Source: Micromonospora marina
Lineage (GTDB): Bacteria; Actinomycetota; Actinomycetes; Mycobacteriales; Micromonosporaceae
Assembly: GCF_900091565.1 (NCBI RefSeq)
Contig: NZ_FMCV01000005.1
Location: 186,964-250,963, forward strand
Direction of reading: 5' to 3'
DNA: 64,000 nucleotides
Every line of letters begins with the position of its first letter. Within the stretch, counting starts at the first letter, position 1. Shown piece by piece: positions 1 through 9,618 of the stretch. The notes under the pieces were generated by a model that saw only the letters and a program-made list of their open reading frames with translations, made no database searches and was not told the DNA's origin. The position numbers and the translations under genes are program-made.

Positions 1-38
1 AGCGCCGCCACCAGGTGCACGATCAGCAGGACGAGCAC
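1..38 (-). CDS. 5' end of a membrane protein gene, cut by the window edge
   Basis: A GTG at 36-38 on the minus strand is preceded 8 to 9 bases upstream by a GGGAG Shine-Dalgarno sequence and opens a frame of 12 complete codons reading MLVLLIVHLVAA before the window ends. The stretch is fully hydrophobic and looks like a first transmembrane helix. It resembles the N-termini of MrpA/NuoL-type antiporter subunits, and a full Mrp operon lies a few kilobases away, but 12 residues cannot establish identity. Confidence 0.35.
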   Translation of the reverse strand, partial: MLVLLIVHLVAA

Positions 39-171
39 GCGTACTCCCGGTCGAGGTGACAGCGCGCCGGAACACGCTGCGGGTACGACCGATCAGACGC
101 CACTTCCCCACCCAGCCGGGCCGTTTTCCGCAAAACCCACCCCGCACGGCGGTCATCCGGCCCAGTCCCGC

Positions 172-798
172 TCAGCGGTCCGGGAGGCTGCCCAGCAGCA
201 GCGCCCGGGAGGACCGGCGGGTGAGTTCCTCCGCCACGCTGCCCAGCAGCCGGTCCCGGATCCCGTGGCCGTGCCGGCCGACCACCAGGAGGTCGACGTC
301 GTGCGCCTCCGCCACCGCCAGCAACGCGTCCACCGGATGTCCCCGCACCAGCTCGACGGTCGGCGCCGGCAGGCCCGAGGGCAGGGCCTCAGCCCGCTCC
401 TCGAGAAGCCGGCGGGCTTCCCGTGACTCGGCCGCCTGGTCCTCGCCTACCGAGTCCGGGCTGGTCACGGTGACCAGGACCAGATGACTGGCGGTGTGGC
501 CGAGCGTCCGGGCGACTGCGCGCAGCGCACGGTCGGCCTCGGCGGATCCGTCCACGCCTATCGCGACGCGCAGTCCACTGCCCTCCCGGGACGAGGGCCG
601 GTGCACCACGTCGACCACCGCCGGCCGGGCGCGGCCCCGTTCCACAGCGATCGGGATGAACAGCGGGCCGAGCAGCCCACCCACGAGATACCACGAGAGG
701 TGGGGATGGCCGCCCCGGATCACGAACCAGCCCGCGGTGAGCAGGCCGACGGTCAGCCACAGGACGGCCACCAGGAGAACCCACCACCAGGAGGTCAC
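172..798 (-). CDS. Universal stress protein domain with two N-terminal membrane helices
   Basis: This 208-residue protein has two hydrophobic segments at about residues 4-27 and 34-54, then a cytoplasmic universal stress protein domain from about residue 75 to the end. The domain opens with VAIGVDGSAEADRAL and carries the G-x2-G-x9-G-S nucleotide-binding signature in VVGRHGHGIRDRLLGS near the C-terminus, so an ATP-binding type is likely. Membrane-tethered USP domains are less common than soluble ones. The GTG start has GGAG about 8 bases upstream. It follows the P-type ATPase on the same strand after 90 bases, so the two may be cotranscribed. The exact role is unknown; sensing or modulating ion transport under stress is an inference from position. 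Confidence 0.8.
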   Translation of the reverse strand: MTSWWWVLLVAVLWLTVGLLTAGWFVIRGGHPHLSWYLVGGLLGPLFIPIAVERGRARPAVVDVVHRPSSREGSGLRVAIGVDGSAEADRALRAVARTLGHTASHLVLVTVTSPDSVGEDQAAESREARRLLEERAEALPSGLPAPTVELVRGHPVDALLAVAEAHDVDLLVVGRHGHGIRDRLLGSVAEELTRRSSRALLLGSLPDR

Positions 799-888
799 GG
801 CCGGCTCCGGGCCGGCGACGATGCCGGAGTCATGTCCGTTACTACCCGGGTCGCCGACGGCTAGGCCACTTGACCGCCGCCGGCCGGG

Positions 889-3603
889 TCACACCAGATG
901 CCGCCGTAGCCGCTTGTCCACCGCCACCACCAGCGCGGCGGCGGCACTGACCGCCAGGATTCGCAGCCACGCCCCACCTGACAGCGGCGCCGTGCCGAAG
1001 ATCCGGTTCATGACGGGCACGTAGGTGATGGCGAGTTGGCCGGCCGCCTGCGCCAGGACGCCCAGCAGGATCCACCGGTTGGACATCAGACCGGTGCGCC
1101 AGACCGGCCGGCTGAGCGTCCGGCAGCTGAACAGGTAGAAGATCTCCACCACGACGAACAGGTTGAGCGCGGCCGTACGCGCCTCGGCGACCGGCTGCCC
1201 GGTCTGCTGCTCCCAATGGAAGATCCACGAGGCGCCGGCCACGAGGAGCGCCGCCACCAGGAACACCCGCACGATCAGAGGGCGGGTCAGCAGAGGGCGG
1301 GCGGGATCACGGGGCGGCCGCCGCATGAGGCCCGCCTCCTTCGGCTCGAAGGCGAGCATCAGGCCGAGGAACACGGCGGTGGTCATGTTGATCCACAGGA
1401 TCTGAGTCGGCAGCAGCGGCAGCGTGGCCCCGAGCACGATCGCCACGAGTACCACCAGGCCCTCGCCGAGGTTCGTCGGCAACGTCCAGACCAGGAACTT
1501 GGTCAGGTTGTCGAACACACCGCGGCCTTCCTCCACCGCGGCCTCGATGGTGGCGAAGTCGTCGTCCGTGAGCACCATGTCGGCGGCCTCCTTGGCCACC
1601 TCGGTGCCGGACCGGGCCATCGCGACGCCGATGTCGGCCTGCCTCAGGGCAGGAGCGTCATTGACGCCGTCGCCGGTGACCGCCACCACGTGCCCGCGCC
1701 CCTGGAGTGCCTCGACCAACCGCAGCTTCTGCTCCGGTGAGACCCGTGCGAACACGGCGGTCTCCTCCACCACCTCCGCGAACCGGCCGTCCGGCAGATC
1801 GCGCAGTTCCGCCCCGGTCAGCACCCGGTCGCACTGGTCCGTTCCGAGCACCTTGAGCTGGGTGGCGATGGCTGAGGCGGTCGCCGCATGGTCGCCAGTG
1901 ATCATCTTGACTCGGATGCCCGCTGAGTGACACGCCTCGACGGCCGAGGCGGCGGCGGCCCGAGGCGGGTCGAGCATGGCCTGCAGGCCGGTGAAGACCA
2001 GCGTGCCCGGCAACTCGTCCTCGCCGAACGCGCGCGTGACGCCGGGCGGACGCTCGGCGGTCGCCAGCACCCGCAGGCCCCGACCTGCCAGGTCCTCCGC
2101 CGCCCGCAGGATCCGCTTGTCGTCGAGCGGGTCAAGCGACCCGTCGGCGCGCATCGCGGCGTCGGACATGGCCACGATCCGTTCGACACTCCCCTTGACC
2201 AACCCGAACGGGCGACCCGTGTCGCGATCGTGGTGCAGAGTGGCCATGTACTGCCGTTCCGAACTGAAGGGAATCGTCTCGGACCGCGGATACCGCCGGA
2301 CGACGTCGTCATGACCGAGTCCGCCCTTGGTGGCGACCACGAGCATCGCGGCTTCGGTGGGATCCCCGGTCAGCACCCACTCGCCGTCCCTGCGGCCGAG
2401 GCAGGCGTCGTTGCAGCCGGCGCCCGCGAGCAGACAGCGTTCCAGGGACTTGCTCGTGGCCGCCGTGACCCTCCTCCGCTCCTGGTCGGTCAGCTCGCCG
2501 TCCGGCGCGTATCCGGAGCCGGTGACCGCGTACTCGCCGTCGAGCGTCCAGACGGCACGTACCGTCATCTGGTTCTCGGTCAGGGTGCCGGTCTTGTCCG
2601 AACAGACCACCGTGGTGCTGCCGAGCGTCTCGATGGCGGGCAGTCGACGGACCACAGCGCGGCGGCGAGCCATCCGGGTCACCCCGATGGCCAGCGTGAT
2701 GGTGACCGCCGCGGGCAGACCTTCCGGAATGGCGCCCACTGCGAGGGCCACCGCCGCGGTGAACGTCTCGACGGGCTCCTGACCCCGCAGCGTCCCCACG
2801 CCGAAGGTGGCCGCCGACAGCAGGAGGATGGAGATGGTGAGCACCTTGCTGAACCACCCCAGTTTGCGGGTCAACGGTGTGGCCAGAGCCTCCGCCGAAC
2901 CCACAAGCCGATGGATCTGCCCGAGTTCGGTGCGGGCGCCGGTGGCGACCACGATGCCCCTGCCACCGCCGGCCGTGACCAGCGTGCCGGAGTAGGCCAT
3001 GTTGCGGCGGTCGGACACCGGCGTCACGTCCGGCAGTTCCGCCTCGTCCTTGCTCACCGGGACTGATTCACCGGTCAACGCGGACTCGTCCACCCGCAGC
3101 CCGCCCGAGTGCACGACCCGGAGATCCGCCGGAACCTTGCCGCCCGGCTCCAACTCGACGAGGTCGCCGGGCACGAGTTCCTCGGAGCCGACCGACCGGG
3201 TCTCGCCGTCGCGGATCACCCGCGCCCCGGTGCGCACCATCGACCGGAGGCTGTCCAGCGCCGCTTCGGCCCGCGACTCCTGGACGAACCCCACGGTGGC
3301 GTTTATGAGCACCACCCCGAAGATCACAGCGGAGTCGACGTACTCCCGCAACGCGGCGGTGACCGCGGTCGCCGCGAGCAGCACGTAGATCAGGGGATGA
3401 TGGAACTGCCCCAGGATCCGGCGCAGGACCCCGGGACCGCCCGCGGTCGGCAGCACGTTGGGGCCGTAACGGTCTCGGCGACGGGTGGCCTCGTCACCGC
3501 CGAGCCCTCGCTGCGGGTCGGTCTCGAGGAGGAGCACCACCTCGTGGGCCGACATCTCGTGGTGCGCCCCATCGCGCGGATCGGCCGTACCCTTCGAGTC
3601 CAT
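889..3603 (-). CDS. Cation-translocating P-type ATPase (P2 type)
   Basis: This 904-residue membrane pump couples ATP hydrolysis to cation transport. Motifs in order are TGES at residues 177-180 (dephosphorylation loop), PEGLP at 293-297 (ion site in M4), the phosphorylation site DKTGT with Asp336, then MITGDH and TGDGVNDAP in the HAD domain. The N-terminus has a cation ATPase N-domain and the C-terminus has several further helices. The PEGLP form and overall length fit P2-type pumps of the PMR1/SERCA class rather than heavy-metal pumps, and no CPC motif is present. Ca2+, Na+ or K+ are candidates; the substrate cannot be decided by eye. The ATG start has GGGGGTGA upstream. It lies downstream of the Mrp antiporter operon on the same strand. 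Confidence 0.9.
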   Translation of the reverse strand: MDSKGTADPRDGAHHEMSAHEVVLLLETDPQRGLGGDEATRRRDRYGPNVLPTAGGPGVLRRILGQFHHPLIYVLLAATAVTAALREYVDSAVIFGVVLINATVGFVQESRAEAALDSLRSMVRTGARVIRDGETRSVGSEELVPGDLVELEPGGKVPADLRVVHSGGLRVDESALTGESVPVSKDEAELPDVTPVSDRRNMAYSGTLVTAGGGRGIVVATGARTELGQIHRLVGSAEALATPLTRKLGWFSKVLTISILLLSAATFGVGTLRGQEPVETFTAAVALAVGAIPEGLPAAVTITLAIGVTRMARRRAVVRRLPAIETLGSTTVVCSDKTGTLTENQMTVRAVWTLDGEYAVTGSGYAPDGELTDQERRRVTAATSKSLERCLLAGAGCNDACLGRRDGEWVLTGDPTEAAMLVVATKGGLGHDDVVRRYPRSETIPFSSERQYMATLHHDRDTGRPFGLVKGSVERIVAMSDAAMRADGSLDPLDDKRILRAAEDLAGRGLRVLATAERPPGVTRAFGEDELPGTLVFTGLQAMLDPPRAAAASAVEACHSAGIRVKMITGDHAATASAIATQLKVLGTDQCDRVLTGAELRDLPDGRFAEVVEETAVFARVSPEQKLRLVEALQGRGHVVAVTGDGVNDAPALRQADIGVAMARSGTEVAKEAADMVLTDDDFATIEAAVEEGRGVFDNLTKFLVWTLPTNLGEGLVVLVAIVLGATLPLLPTQILWINMTTAVFLGLMLAFEPKEAGLMRRPPRDPARPLLTRPLIVRVFLVAALLVAGASWIFHWEQQTGQPVAEARTAALNLFVVVEIFYLFSCRTLSRPVWRTGLMSNRWILLGVLAQAAGQLAITYVPVMNRIFGTAPLSGGAWLRILAVSAAAALVVAVDKRLRRHLV

Positions 3604-3666
3604 CGGTCACCCCCGACCCCGACGCGGACCCGCCCGCCCAGACGTCGCCACGGACTCGGCATCCGA

Positions 3667-3672
3667 AGTATA
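3667..3672 (-). promoter_or_regulatory. Candidate -10 box for the P-type ATPase gene
   Basis: TATACT, a close match to the housekeeping -10 element, reads on the minus strand 63 bases before the ATPase start, within the 264-base gap that separates it from mrpG. No convincing -35 was found. The rest of the gap (3604-3867) holds no gene that I can support. Confidence 0.3.
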
Positions 3673-3867
3673 GGCAGGTCAGCCGCGACAGAACCGGGAA
3701 TCTGAACACCCTGCGCCCGGTCCGCCGGGCCGCGCTCGGCGCTGTTCACCGATCCGGCCGGCACGCCACCTGGTGTCCGGCGGCGACCGGATCTCCGTAC
3801 TCCCGGCCGGTCGGCGGGCCGCTCATCCGAAGGCGACCGGCGACGGTGACGGCGGGCGATGCGACAG

Positions 3868-4233
3868 TCACGAGGCTTCCGGCTCTCCGGACGACGACGG
3901 CGGAGTCGGCCCACGGGCGCCGAGGTCGTCGCGCCGGGTGACCGGCGCGAGCGGCGTTCCCGCCCGGTAGGCGGCGCGGCCGAGAGCGTAGCCGCCGAGC
4001 GGGGCGGTGAACAGTTGCAGCCCGATGGCGAGCAGCAGCACGACGCCGGTTCGCAGGCTCGGCATGAGCAGCAGGACGCCCAGCAGCACGCCTACCGCCC
4101 CCAGGCTGGCCGCCTTGGCGATCGCGTTCATCCGGTTGTAGGCGTCGGGCAACCGGACGAGTCCGACGGCACTCACGACGACCAGGCCCACCCCACCGAG
4201 GAGCAGGACCGATGCCAGCACCTGGCGGATCAC
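3868..4233 (-). CDS. mrpG: Na+/H+ antiporter subunit MrpG
   Basis: This 121-residue protein is the last subunit of the Mrp monovalent cation/proton antiporter. It has three hydrophobic segments and the family-typical loop GLVRLPDAYNRMNAIAKAASLG, and ends in a polar tail. Its GTG start overlaps the mrpF stop by four bases (GTGA), which indicates translational coupling. In Mrp complexes MrpG is a small subunit needed for assembly or activity. It closes the six-gene minus-strand operon. Confidence 0.9.
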   Translation of the reverse strand: MIRQVLASVLLLGGVGLVVVSAVGLVRLPDAYNRMNAIAKAASLGAVGVLLGVLLLMPSLRTGVVLLLAIGLQLFTAPLGGYALGRAAYRAGTPLAPVTRRDDLGARGPTPPSSSGEPEAS

Positions 4234-4487
4234 GACCGGCCCCGGTCGAGGAGCCGGGCCAGCGAGACCGTCGCCAGGAAACCCACCAGAGTGCCGACGA
4301 GGACCAGATCCAGGATGGCGGGAATGTCGAGCCGGGCGGCGAGAACCGCGACGGCGGCGAGGACGTGGACGAAGGCGAGGTCGAGCGCCGTGGCCCGGTC
4401 GGCGTCGGACGGGCCGATCACCAGCCGGCCGATGACCAGGATCATCGACAGTGCGAGTGCGACGAGCACGATGTCCAGGAGAAGCAC
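4230..4487 (-). CDS. mrpF: Na+/H+ antiporter subunit MrpF
   Basis: This 85-residue protein has three predicted helices and the family motif GPSDADRATALDL after the first helix. It is a small subunit of the Mrp antiporter; in Bacillus MrpF has also been linked to cholate efflux. It starts one base after mrpE ends and overlaps mrpG by four bases, so it sits firmly within the operon. Confidence 0.9.
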   Translation of the reverse strand: MLLLDIVLVALALSMILVIGRLVIGPSDADRATALDLAFVHVLAAVAVLAARLDIPAILDLVLVGTLVGFLATVSLARLLDRGRS

Positions 4488-4488
4488 G

Positions 4489-4899
4489 TCACCCTCGGTC
4501 GTTGTCTCCGGCCGGGCCGGACTGTCGCCCGTCGGCGGTGGCGGGGCGCAGAGCGGACAACAGCCGGTCCTCCAGAGTGGCGAGCCGGAGACGGAACGCC
4601 GTCTCGTCGTGAACGTGCATGCCGTGCACGAACATCGCCGGCGCGGGCCGGTCGATCGCGAGCGGCAGGGTGCCCGGCGTCAGACCGACGAAGAGCACCA
4701 TCCACACGATCTCACCGTCGGTTCTCGCCCGTAGCGGGATCCGGACAATCGCCGGACACAGCCCGGAACCGGGCGTCACGATCTCCCGCACGACCACGAA
4801 GTTCGCCTGCACCAACTGGACAGCGAAGTACCCGGCGAAGCGCATGATCCGGAGAGTCCGCCGGAGCAGCCGCGACGGCAGGTCGGTCCCGCGCCTCAT
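4489..4899 (-). CDS. mrpE: Na+/H+ antiporter subunit MrpE
   Basis: The coding region gives 136 residues from an ATG five bases after the mrpD stop. Family features are a hydrophobic N-terminal segment, the VQLVQANFVVVREIVTP region, and a central LTPGTLPLAI motif followed by MFVHGMHV. MrpE is a small membrane subunit of the antiporter. A longer open frame extends upstream through mrpD, but that part reads antisense-like sequence in the wrong frame, so the ATG at 4897-4899 is the sensible start. Confidence 0.88.
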   Translation of the reverse strand: MRRGTDLPSRLLRRTLRIMRFAGYFAVQLVQANFVVVREIVTPGSGLCPAIVRIPLRARTDGEIVWMVLFVGLTPGTLPLAIDRPAPAMFVHGMHVHDETAFRLRLATLEDRLLSALRPATADGRQSGPAGDNDRG

Positions 4900-4904
4900 G
4901 TGAT

Positions 4905-6371
4905 TCACCGTTCGACCCGCGGGTGCTCCACCGGATCGGTCAAGCCGGTGGCGGCCTCCCCGGAGAGGACCAGCAACTGCTGGGCGGCGAGACCGAGCAG
5001 CAGAGTCACCACGGCGAGCGTCAGTGCGGACGCCGTAGCCCAGGTCCGCGCCCCCTCTCCGAGCGCGACCGGCTCCGCCGGGCCCGGCGGCCCCCAGAAG
5101 ACCGAGCCCCAGATCTTGAGCATCGACGTGAGAGTGAGCAGGCTGACTCCCAGGGCCACCGCCACCGCGAGCCAGGCTCCGCTGTCCACCGCCGCACGGA
5201 TGAGCAGGAACTTGGCCAGGAACCCGGAGAAGGGCGGCAGGCCGGCGAGCGAGAGCGCAGCCCCCGCGAAGGACATGGCCAGGATCGGGCGGGTCGCAGC
5301 CAAACCGCCCAACGACGCCAGCCGGTCCGTGCCGCGATCCGCGTGTACCGCCGCCACACTGAGGAACAGAGCGGCCTTGACCAGGATGTACTGCACCAGA
5401 TAGAAGATCGCGGCGGTCAGGCTGGCCTCGGTGAAGAGGGCGAGGCCGAGCAGCACGTAACCGATCTGACTGACCATGTGGAACGAGAGGATCCGGCGCA
5501 TGCTGTGCTCGCCCACCGCCCCCAGGACGCCGACGACCATGGACACCAACGCCACGACGCCGATGATCCACAGGTAGTCCGCCGCGCCGCCGTAGACGAC
5601 CGCGAACACGCGGATGAGCGCGTACAGCCCCACCTTGGTGAGCAGTCCGGAGAAGAGCGCGACCACCACCGGTGGCGCATCCGAGTAGCTGCGCGGAAGC
5701 CAGGCGTGCACCGGTACGACGGCGCTCTTCAGCGCCAGCGCCACCAGGACGAGCCCACCCGCCAGGGCCGCCGGGGACGATTCCCGGCCGGCACCGACGA
5801 GCTCGGCGAGCTGCACGGTGCCGGAAACCCCGTACAGGAGACCGACGCCGGTCAGCAGCAGTGTGGAGGCGAGCAGGTTGGTGGCGACGTACACCCGGCT
5901 CGCTCTCATGTCCCGGGCTTCGCCGCGCAGGGCGAGGAGCACGTAGGACGGCACGAGCATGACCTCGATCAGCACGAAGAGGTTGAACAGGTCGACGGTC
6001 AGCAGGGCGCCGTTGGCGCCGGCCGCGAGCACCAGGGCCAACGGCACGAAGAACGGGTGACCGTCCTGCCCGGTGGCCGCGGCCGAGGCGAGGCAGACCA
6101 GCACCACCAGCGCGGCGGCGCAGAGCATGAGGGCCGTGAACGTGTCGGCCGCGAAGCCGATGGCCACCACCGGCGCCCACCCGCCGATCCGCACGACGAG
6201 CACCGAGCCGTCCCGGACCAAGATCAGCAGACACACCGCGGCGACCAGTACGACGCCCGACACGACCAGGCCGGCCACGCGGCGCAACGCCCGACGCCTC
6301 GCGAACGCCAGCAGCACCGCAGCGGTGGCCAGCGGCGCCACCACCGGTACCACGACCAGGGATCCGATCAC
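4905..6371 (-). CDS. mrpD: Na+/H+ antiporter subunit MrpD (NuoM/NuoN-like)
   Basis: This 488-residue polytopic membrane protein is homologous to proton-pumping subunits NuoM and NuoN of complex I. Characteristic stretches are LFVLIEVMLVPSYVLLAL, ALKSAVVPVHAWLPRSYSDAPP and ILSFHMVSQIGYVLLGLALF, with the conserved Glu and Lys of the transport path. The GTG start at 6369-6371 overlaps the mrpC stop (GTGA). It forms one of the two large antiporter modules of the Mrp complex, together with MrpA. Confidence 0.92.
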   Translation of the reverse strand: MIGSLVVVPVVAPLATAAVLLAFARRRALRRVAGLVVSGVVLVAAVCLLILVRDGSVLVVRIGGWAPVVAIGFAADTFTALMLCAAALVVLVCLASAAATGQDGHPFFVPLALVLAAGANGALLTVDLFNLFVLIEVMLVPSYVLLALRGEARDMRASRVYVATNLLASTLLLTGVGLLYGVSGTVQLAELVGAGRESSPAALAGGLVLVALALKSAVVPVHAWLPRSYSDAPPVVVALFSGLLTKVGLYALIRVFAVVYGGAADYLWIIGVVALVSMVVGVLGAVGEHSMRRILSFHMVSQIGYVLLGLALFTEASLTAAIFYLVQYILVKAALFLSVAAVHADRGTDRLASLGGLAATRPILAMSFAGAALSLAGLPPFSGFLAKFLLIRAAVDSGAWLAVAVALGVSLLTLTSMLKIWGSVFWGPPGPAEPVALGEGARTWATASALTLAVVTLLLGLAAQQLLVLSGEAATGLTDPVEHPRVER

Positions 6372-6736
6372 AGCTCGTCCTGCTCGCGTCCGTCGCCCGG
6401 CCGGGTGTCCGCCCGGTCGTCGTCGGTCGGATCCGCCCCGCCGCCGGCCGCGTCCCGGCCGGTCCTGACCAGCAGCCCCAGCAGGTAGATGGTGATGCCG
6501 AAGGTGATCACGATGGCGGTCAGGGCGAACGCCTGAGGCAGCGGGTCGGCGCGTCCCGGTCCGCCACCGGCGAAGGCGGGGGCCCGCCACCGTAGCCCTC
6601 CGGCGGACAGCAACACCACGTTCACGGCGTGGGTGAGCAGGATGAAGCCGATGATGAGCCGGAGTTGTGTCCCCCGGAGAAGCATGAACGTGCCGGCCGC
6701 GGCGAGCAGGCCGACAAGGAGCGCCGCCGCGCTCAC
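6368..6736 (-). CDS. mrpC: Na+/H+ antiporter subunit MrpC (NuoK-like)
   Basis: This 122-residue NuoK-like subunit has three helices. Visible features are RGTQLRLIIGFILLTHAVNVVLL, containing the conserved buried polar residues, and PLPQAFALTAIVITFGIT, which is typical of MrpC. A polar tail rich in Asp and Gly replaces the usual short end. Its GTG start overlaps the mrpA stop by four bases. Confidence 0.92.
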   Translation of the reverse strand: MSAAALLVGLLAAAGTFMLLRGTQLRLIIGFILLTHAVNVVLLSAGGLRWRAPAFAGGGPGRADPLPQAFALTAIVITFGITIYLLGLLVRTGRDAAGGGADPTDDDRADTRPGDGREQDEL

Positions 6737-9468
6737 GGTTCCGCCCCGGCGGCGCGGCTGTCGACCATGGACGCACCGAGCCGGCGTACCGCGGACACGG
6801 CGAGCGCCAGGACCATGAGGTAGACGCCCAGGTCGAACAGGGTCGCCGAGGAGAGCGACAGTGGGCCGGGCAACGGCAGGGTTCCAGGGCTGAGGATCGG
6901 TCTGCCCGACGCCATCGGCGCCAGGCCGACGACAAGGCTCAGGAGCAGCCCCGACACGAGCAGTGGCCGGGCTCGCAGCCAGCCGAGCGGCGGCGACGCC
7001 GACCCGGCGTGGGCGATGTGCCCGAGCCCCACTGCGGTGCCCGCGACCAGGGCCCCGATGAACCCGCCACCCACTTCCTCGTGCCCGCGGGCGAACAGAT
7101 ACGCCGAGACCACCAGCATCACCGGGGTGAGCACGCGGTAGGCGAAGCAGAAGACCAGGTCCGGGTGGGGCGGAGCGGACCCCGCCCGCAAGGCCGGCGG
7201 GCCGAGCCGCAGCAGGGCGGCCAGACCGAGCGCGACGACCGTGAGGACGACCGCCTCACCGAGTGTGTCCAACGCACGAAAATCGATCAGGATCACGTTT
7301 ACGACATTGTGACCGCCGGTTATCTCCTCGGCCCGCTCCAGGTAGTACCGCCCGGGCGGGGACGTCTCCCGGCGTCCGGTGAGGGCGGCCGTGGCGGCGG
7401 CGGCCACCACGCCGACTCCGACCGCGAGGGCGGCGGCACCGGCCGAGCCCCGGAGTCGCGGACGGTGCAGTTCCCTGGGCCGCCGGCGCAGGGCGAGCAT
7501 CATCACGATGGTCGTCAGCACCTCCACCAGCAACAGGGTCACCGCGACGTCCGGCGCGCCGAGGGTCACGAACCAGGCCGACAGGATCAGCCCGACGACG
7601 CCGGTCAGACTGATCGCGGCCAGCACCGAACGTGCGCCGACCAGCCCTGCGGTCACCAGCACGAGCAGCGCGAGCACGACCACGTCACCGAACTGCGTGA
7701 GGTCTCCCGTCGATGCCGGCAGGGGTCCGGCCAACGCGAGACCCGCCGCACCGAGCGCGATCACCACCAGCAGGGGAACTGCCAGGAAGGGCCCGACCCG
7801 GCTGCTGCGGGCCGGGGCTGCGACCCACTCGCCGACGCGCAGCAGCCACTGGTAACCGCGGTCGAACTGCCACCCGAACGGGCGCGGGGTGGGGGTGCGG
7901 AGGAGTCGCCGGTCGACGCGCCGTCGAAGCGCGAAGATCACCGTGCCGAGGACGAAGGTCAGCACCGAGAGCAGCAACGCAACAGTGACACCGTGCCAGA
8001 ACGCGAGGTCGGCCGGTTCGCCCTGCGGTCGGGCGTTGTTCGCGGCGCGGACGACGAGCGGGCTGATCAGGCCGACCAGGGGCCCCGCCGCGGTTGCCGC
8101 CACGGCCGCCACGACCGCGGGTGCCAGAAACGACCAGGAGGGCTCGTAGAGCGCCCGCTGACGGGACGGGCCGGCGAAGAGGCCGTGCACGAGCCGCGCC
8201 GCGTAGGCGAAGGTGAGCACTGATGCGAGGACCGCCAGCCCCACGGCGGTCCATGCCGGCCAGGAAATGCCCGGTGCCTTGCCGAACGCCTCGAAGATCG
8301 CCTCCTTCCCGACGAACCCGATGGTCGGCGGCAGTCCGGCGAGGGACATGGCCGCCAGTGCGGTGATCATGGTCGTGACCGGCATCTTCCGGCGGAGGCC
8401 GGACAACTCGCGGAGGTCACGGCTGCCTGCCTCGTGGTCGATGATGCCGACGAGCATGAACAGCGTCGCCTTGAACAGTGCGTGGGCGGCCGTGTAGAGG
8501 ATGGCTGCCGCGTCGGATTCCGGGGTTCCCACCCCGATCACGCCGATCAGCAGCCCGAGCTGGCTCACCGTGGAGTAGGCCAGCATCGCCTTGAGGTCGT
8601 ACTGACGCAGTGCGAGGAAGGCGCCGAGCACCGCGGTCACGAGACCGACGCCGACGAGGGTCACCCGCCAGGGCCAGTAGCCGCCGAACAGGGCGGAGAA
8701 ACGCATGGCCAGATAGATTCCTGCCTTGACCATCGTGGCCGCGTGCAGGTAGGCGCTGACCGGGGTGATCGCGATCATGGCTCCGGGGAGCCAGAAGTGG
8801 AACGGCATCTGCGCCGACTTCGTGAAGACCCCCACCAGGATCAGCGCGCCGGCCGCCGCGGCGGGCCCGGAGGCCACCCGATCGGGCTCGGCGAGGATCC
8901 GCGTGAGATCACTTGTGCCGAGGCTGACCATCAGCACCACGAAACCGGCGAGCAGGGCGAGGCCGCCACCGGACGTGACCAACAGCGCGTGCGCCGCAGG
9001 CCGGGTCGCCGAGGGCTGGTTCCGGCCGATGAGGACGAACGACAGGATGGACGTGAGCTCCCAGAAGACGAACAGCACCAGAAGGTCGTTCGCGAGCACC
9101 AGGCCCAGCATCGCGGCCGCGAACAGGGTCAGGGTGACGTACAGGGTGGCGTGTCGGCCGGAGGCGCTCAGGTAGCGCGGCGTGTACATCATGATCAGCG
9201 CGCCGACCGCCAGAACCAGGAGCGCGAAGATCAGCGCGAGCGCGTCCATCCGGAAGGCGACGGAGATGTCCATGGCCGGCAACCAGCGCCACGAGACCTC
9301 CACGGCCTCGTCGCGCAGGATGGTGGGGAGGTGGCTGAGCAGCAGAGCGGCCCCGGCCAGGTAACCGACGGCAAGGAGGTAGCCGACATCACGTCCCAGC
9401 GGGCGGATGAGGGCGGGCACCGCCGCGGCCAGCCCGACCTGCCAGGCCAGGGCGAGCAGCAGGATCAT
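6733..9468 (-). CDS. mrpA: Na+/H+ antiporter subunit MrpA fused to MrpB
   Basis: This 911-residue subunit is the largest of the Mrp antiporter and the first gene of the operon. The N-terminal two thirds are NuoL-like (LLVLFVFWELTSILSFVLIG, TKSAQMPFHFWLPGAM, YLHAATMVKAGIYL and YSTVSQLGLLIGVIG are all recognisable). The C-terminal part, from about residue 770, is a full MrpB domain with the sequence YRVLTPVMLVVSAYLFARGH. No separate mrpB exists in the operon, so this is the fused A/B form common in actinobacteria. Mrp systems exchange Na+ or K+ for protons and support growth at high pH or salt. The start is an ATG. Confidence 0.92.
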   Translation of the reverse strand: MILLLALAWQVGLAAAVPALIRPLGRDVGYLLAVGYLAGAALLLSHLPTILRDEAVEVSWRWLPAMDISVAFRMDALALIFALLVLAVGALIMMYTPRYLSASGRHATLYVTLTLFAAAMLGLVLANDLLVLFVFWELTSILSFVLIGRNQPSATRPAAHALLVTSGGGLALLAGFVVLMVSLGTSDLTRILAEPDRVASGPAAAAGALILVGVFTKSAQMPFHFWLPGAMIAITPVSAYLHAATMVKAGIYLAMRFSALFGGYWPWRVTLVGVGLVTAVLGAFLALRQYDLKAMLAYSTVSQLGLLIGVIGVGTPESDAAAILYTAAHALFKATLFMLVGIIDHEAGSRDLRELSGLRRKMPVTTMITALAAMSLAGLPPTIGFVGKEAIFEAFGKAPGISWPAWTAVGLAVLASVLTFAYAARLVHGLFAGPSRQRALYEPSWSFLAPAVVAAVAATAAGPLVGLISPLVVRAANNARPQGEPADLAFWHGVTVALLLSVLTFVLGTVIFALRRRVDRRLLRTPTPRPFGWQFDRGYQWLLRVGEWVAAPARSSRVGPFLAVPLLVVIALGAAGLALAGPLPASTGDLTQFGDVVVLALLVLVTAGLVGARSVLAAISLTGVVGLILSAWFVTLGAPDVAVTLLLVEVLTTIVMMLALRRRPRELHRPRLRGSAGAAALAVGVGVVAAAATAALTGRRETSPPGRYYLERAEEITGGHNVVNVILIDFRALDTLGEAVVLTVVALGLAALLRLGPPALRAGSAPPHPDLVFCFAYRVLTPVMLVVSAYLFARGHEEVGGGFIGALVAGTAVGLGHIAHAGSASPPLGWLRARPLLVSGLLLSLVVGLAPMASGRPILSPGTLPLPGPLSLSSATLFDLGVYLMVLALAVSAVRRLGASMVDSRAAGAEP

Positions 9469-9618
9469 GCGGGAGTGCCCGGGCCGTGCCCCGCGCCGAG
9501 CCTCGGCGCCCGCGGATGCCGAGAACCACGGGGAAGGGACATGCTTCCTTGATACAGGACAAAAGCGACCTCAGGGCCGTGAACGCGGTAGGCGGGCCCC
9601 GCTCACGCCTCGGAGACG

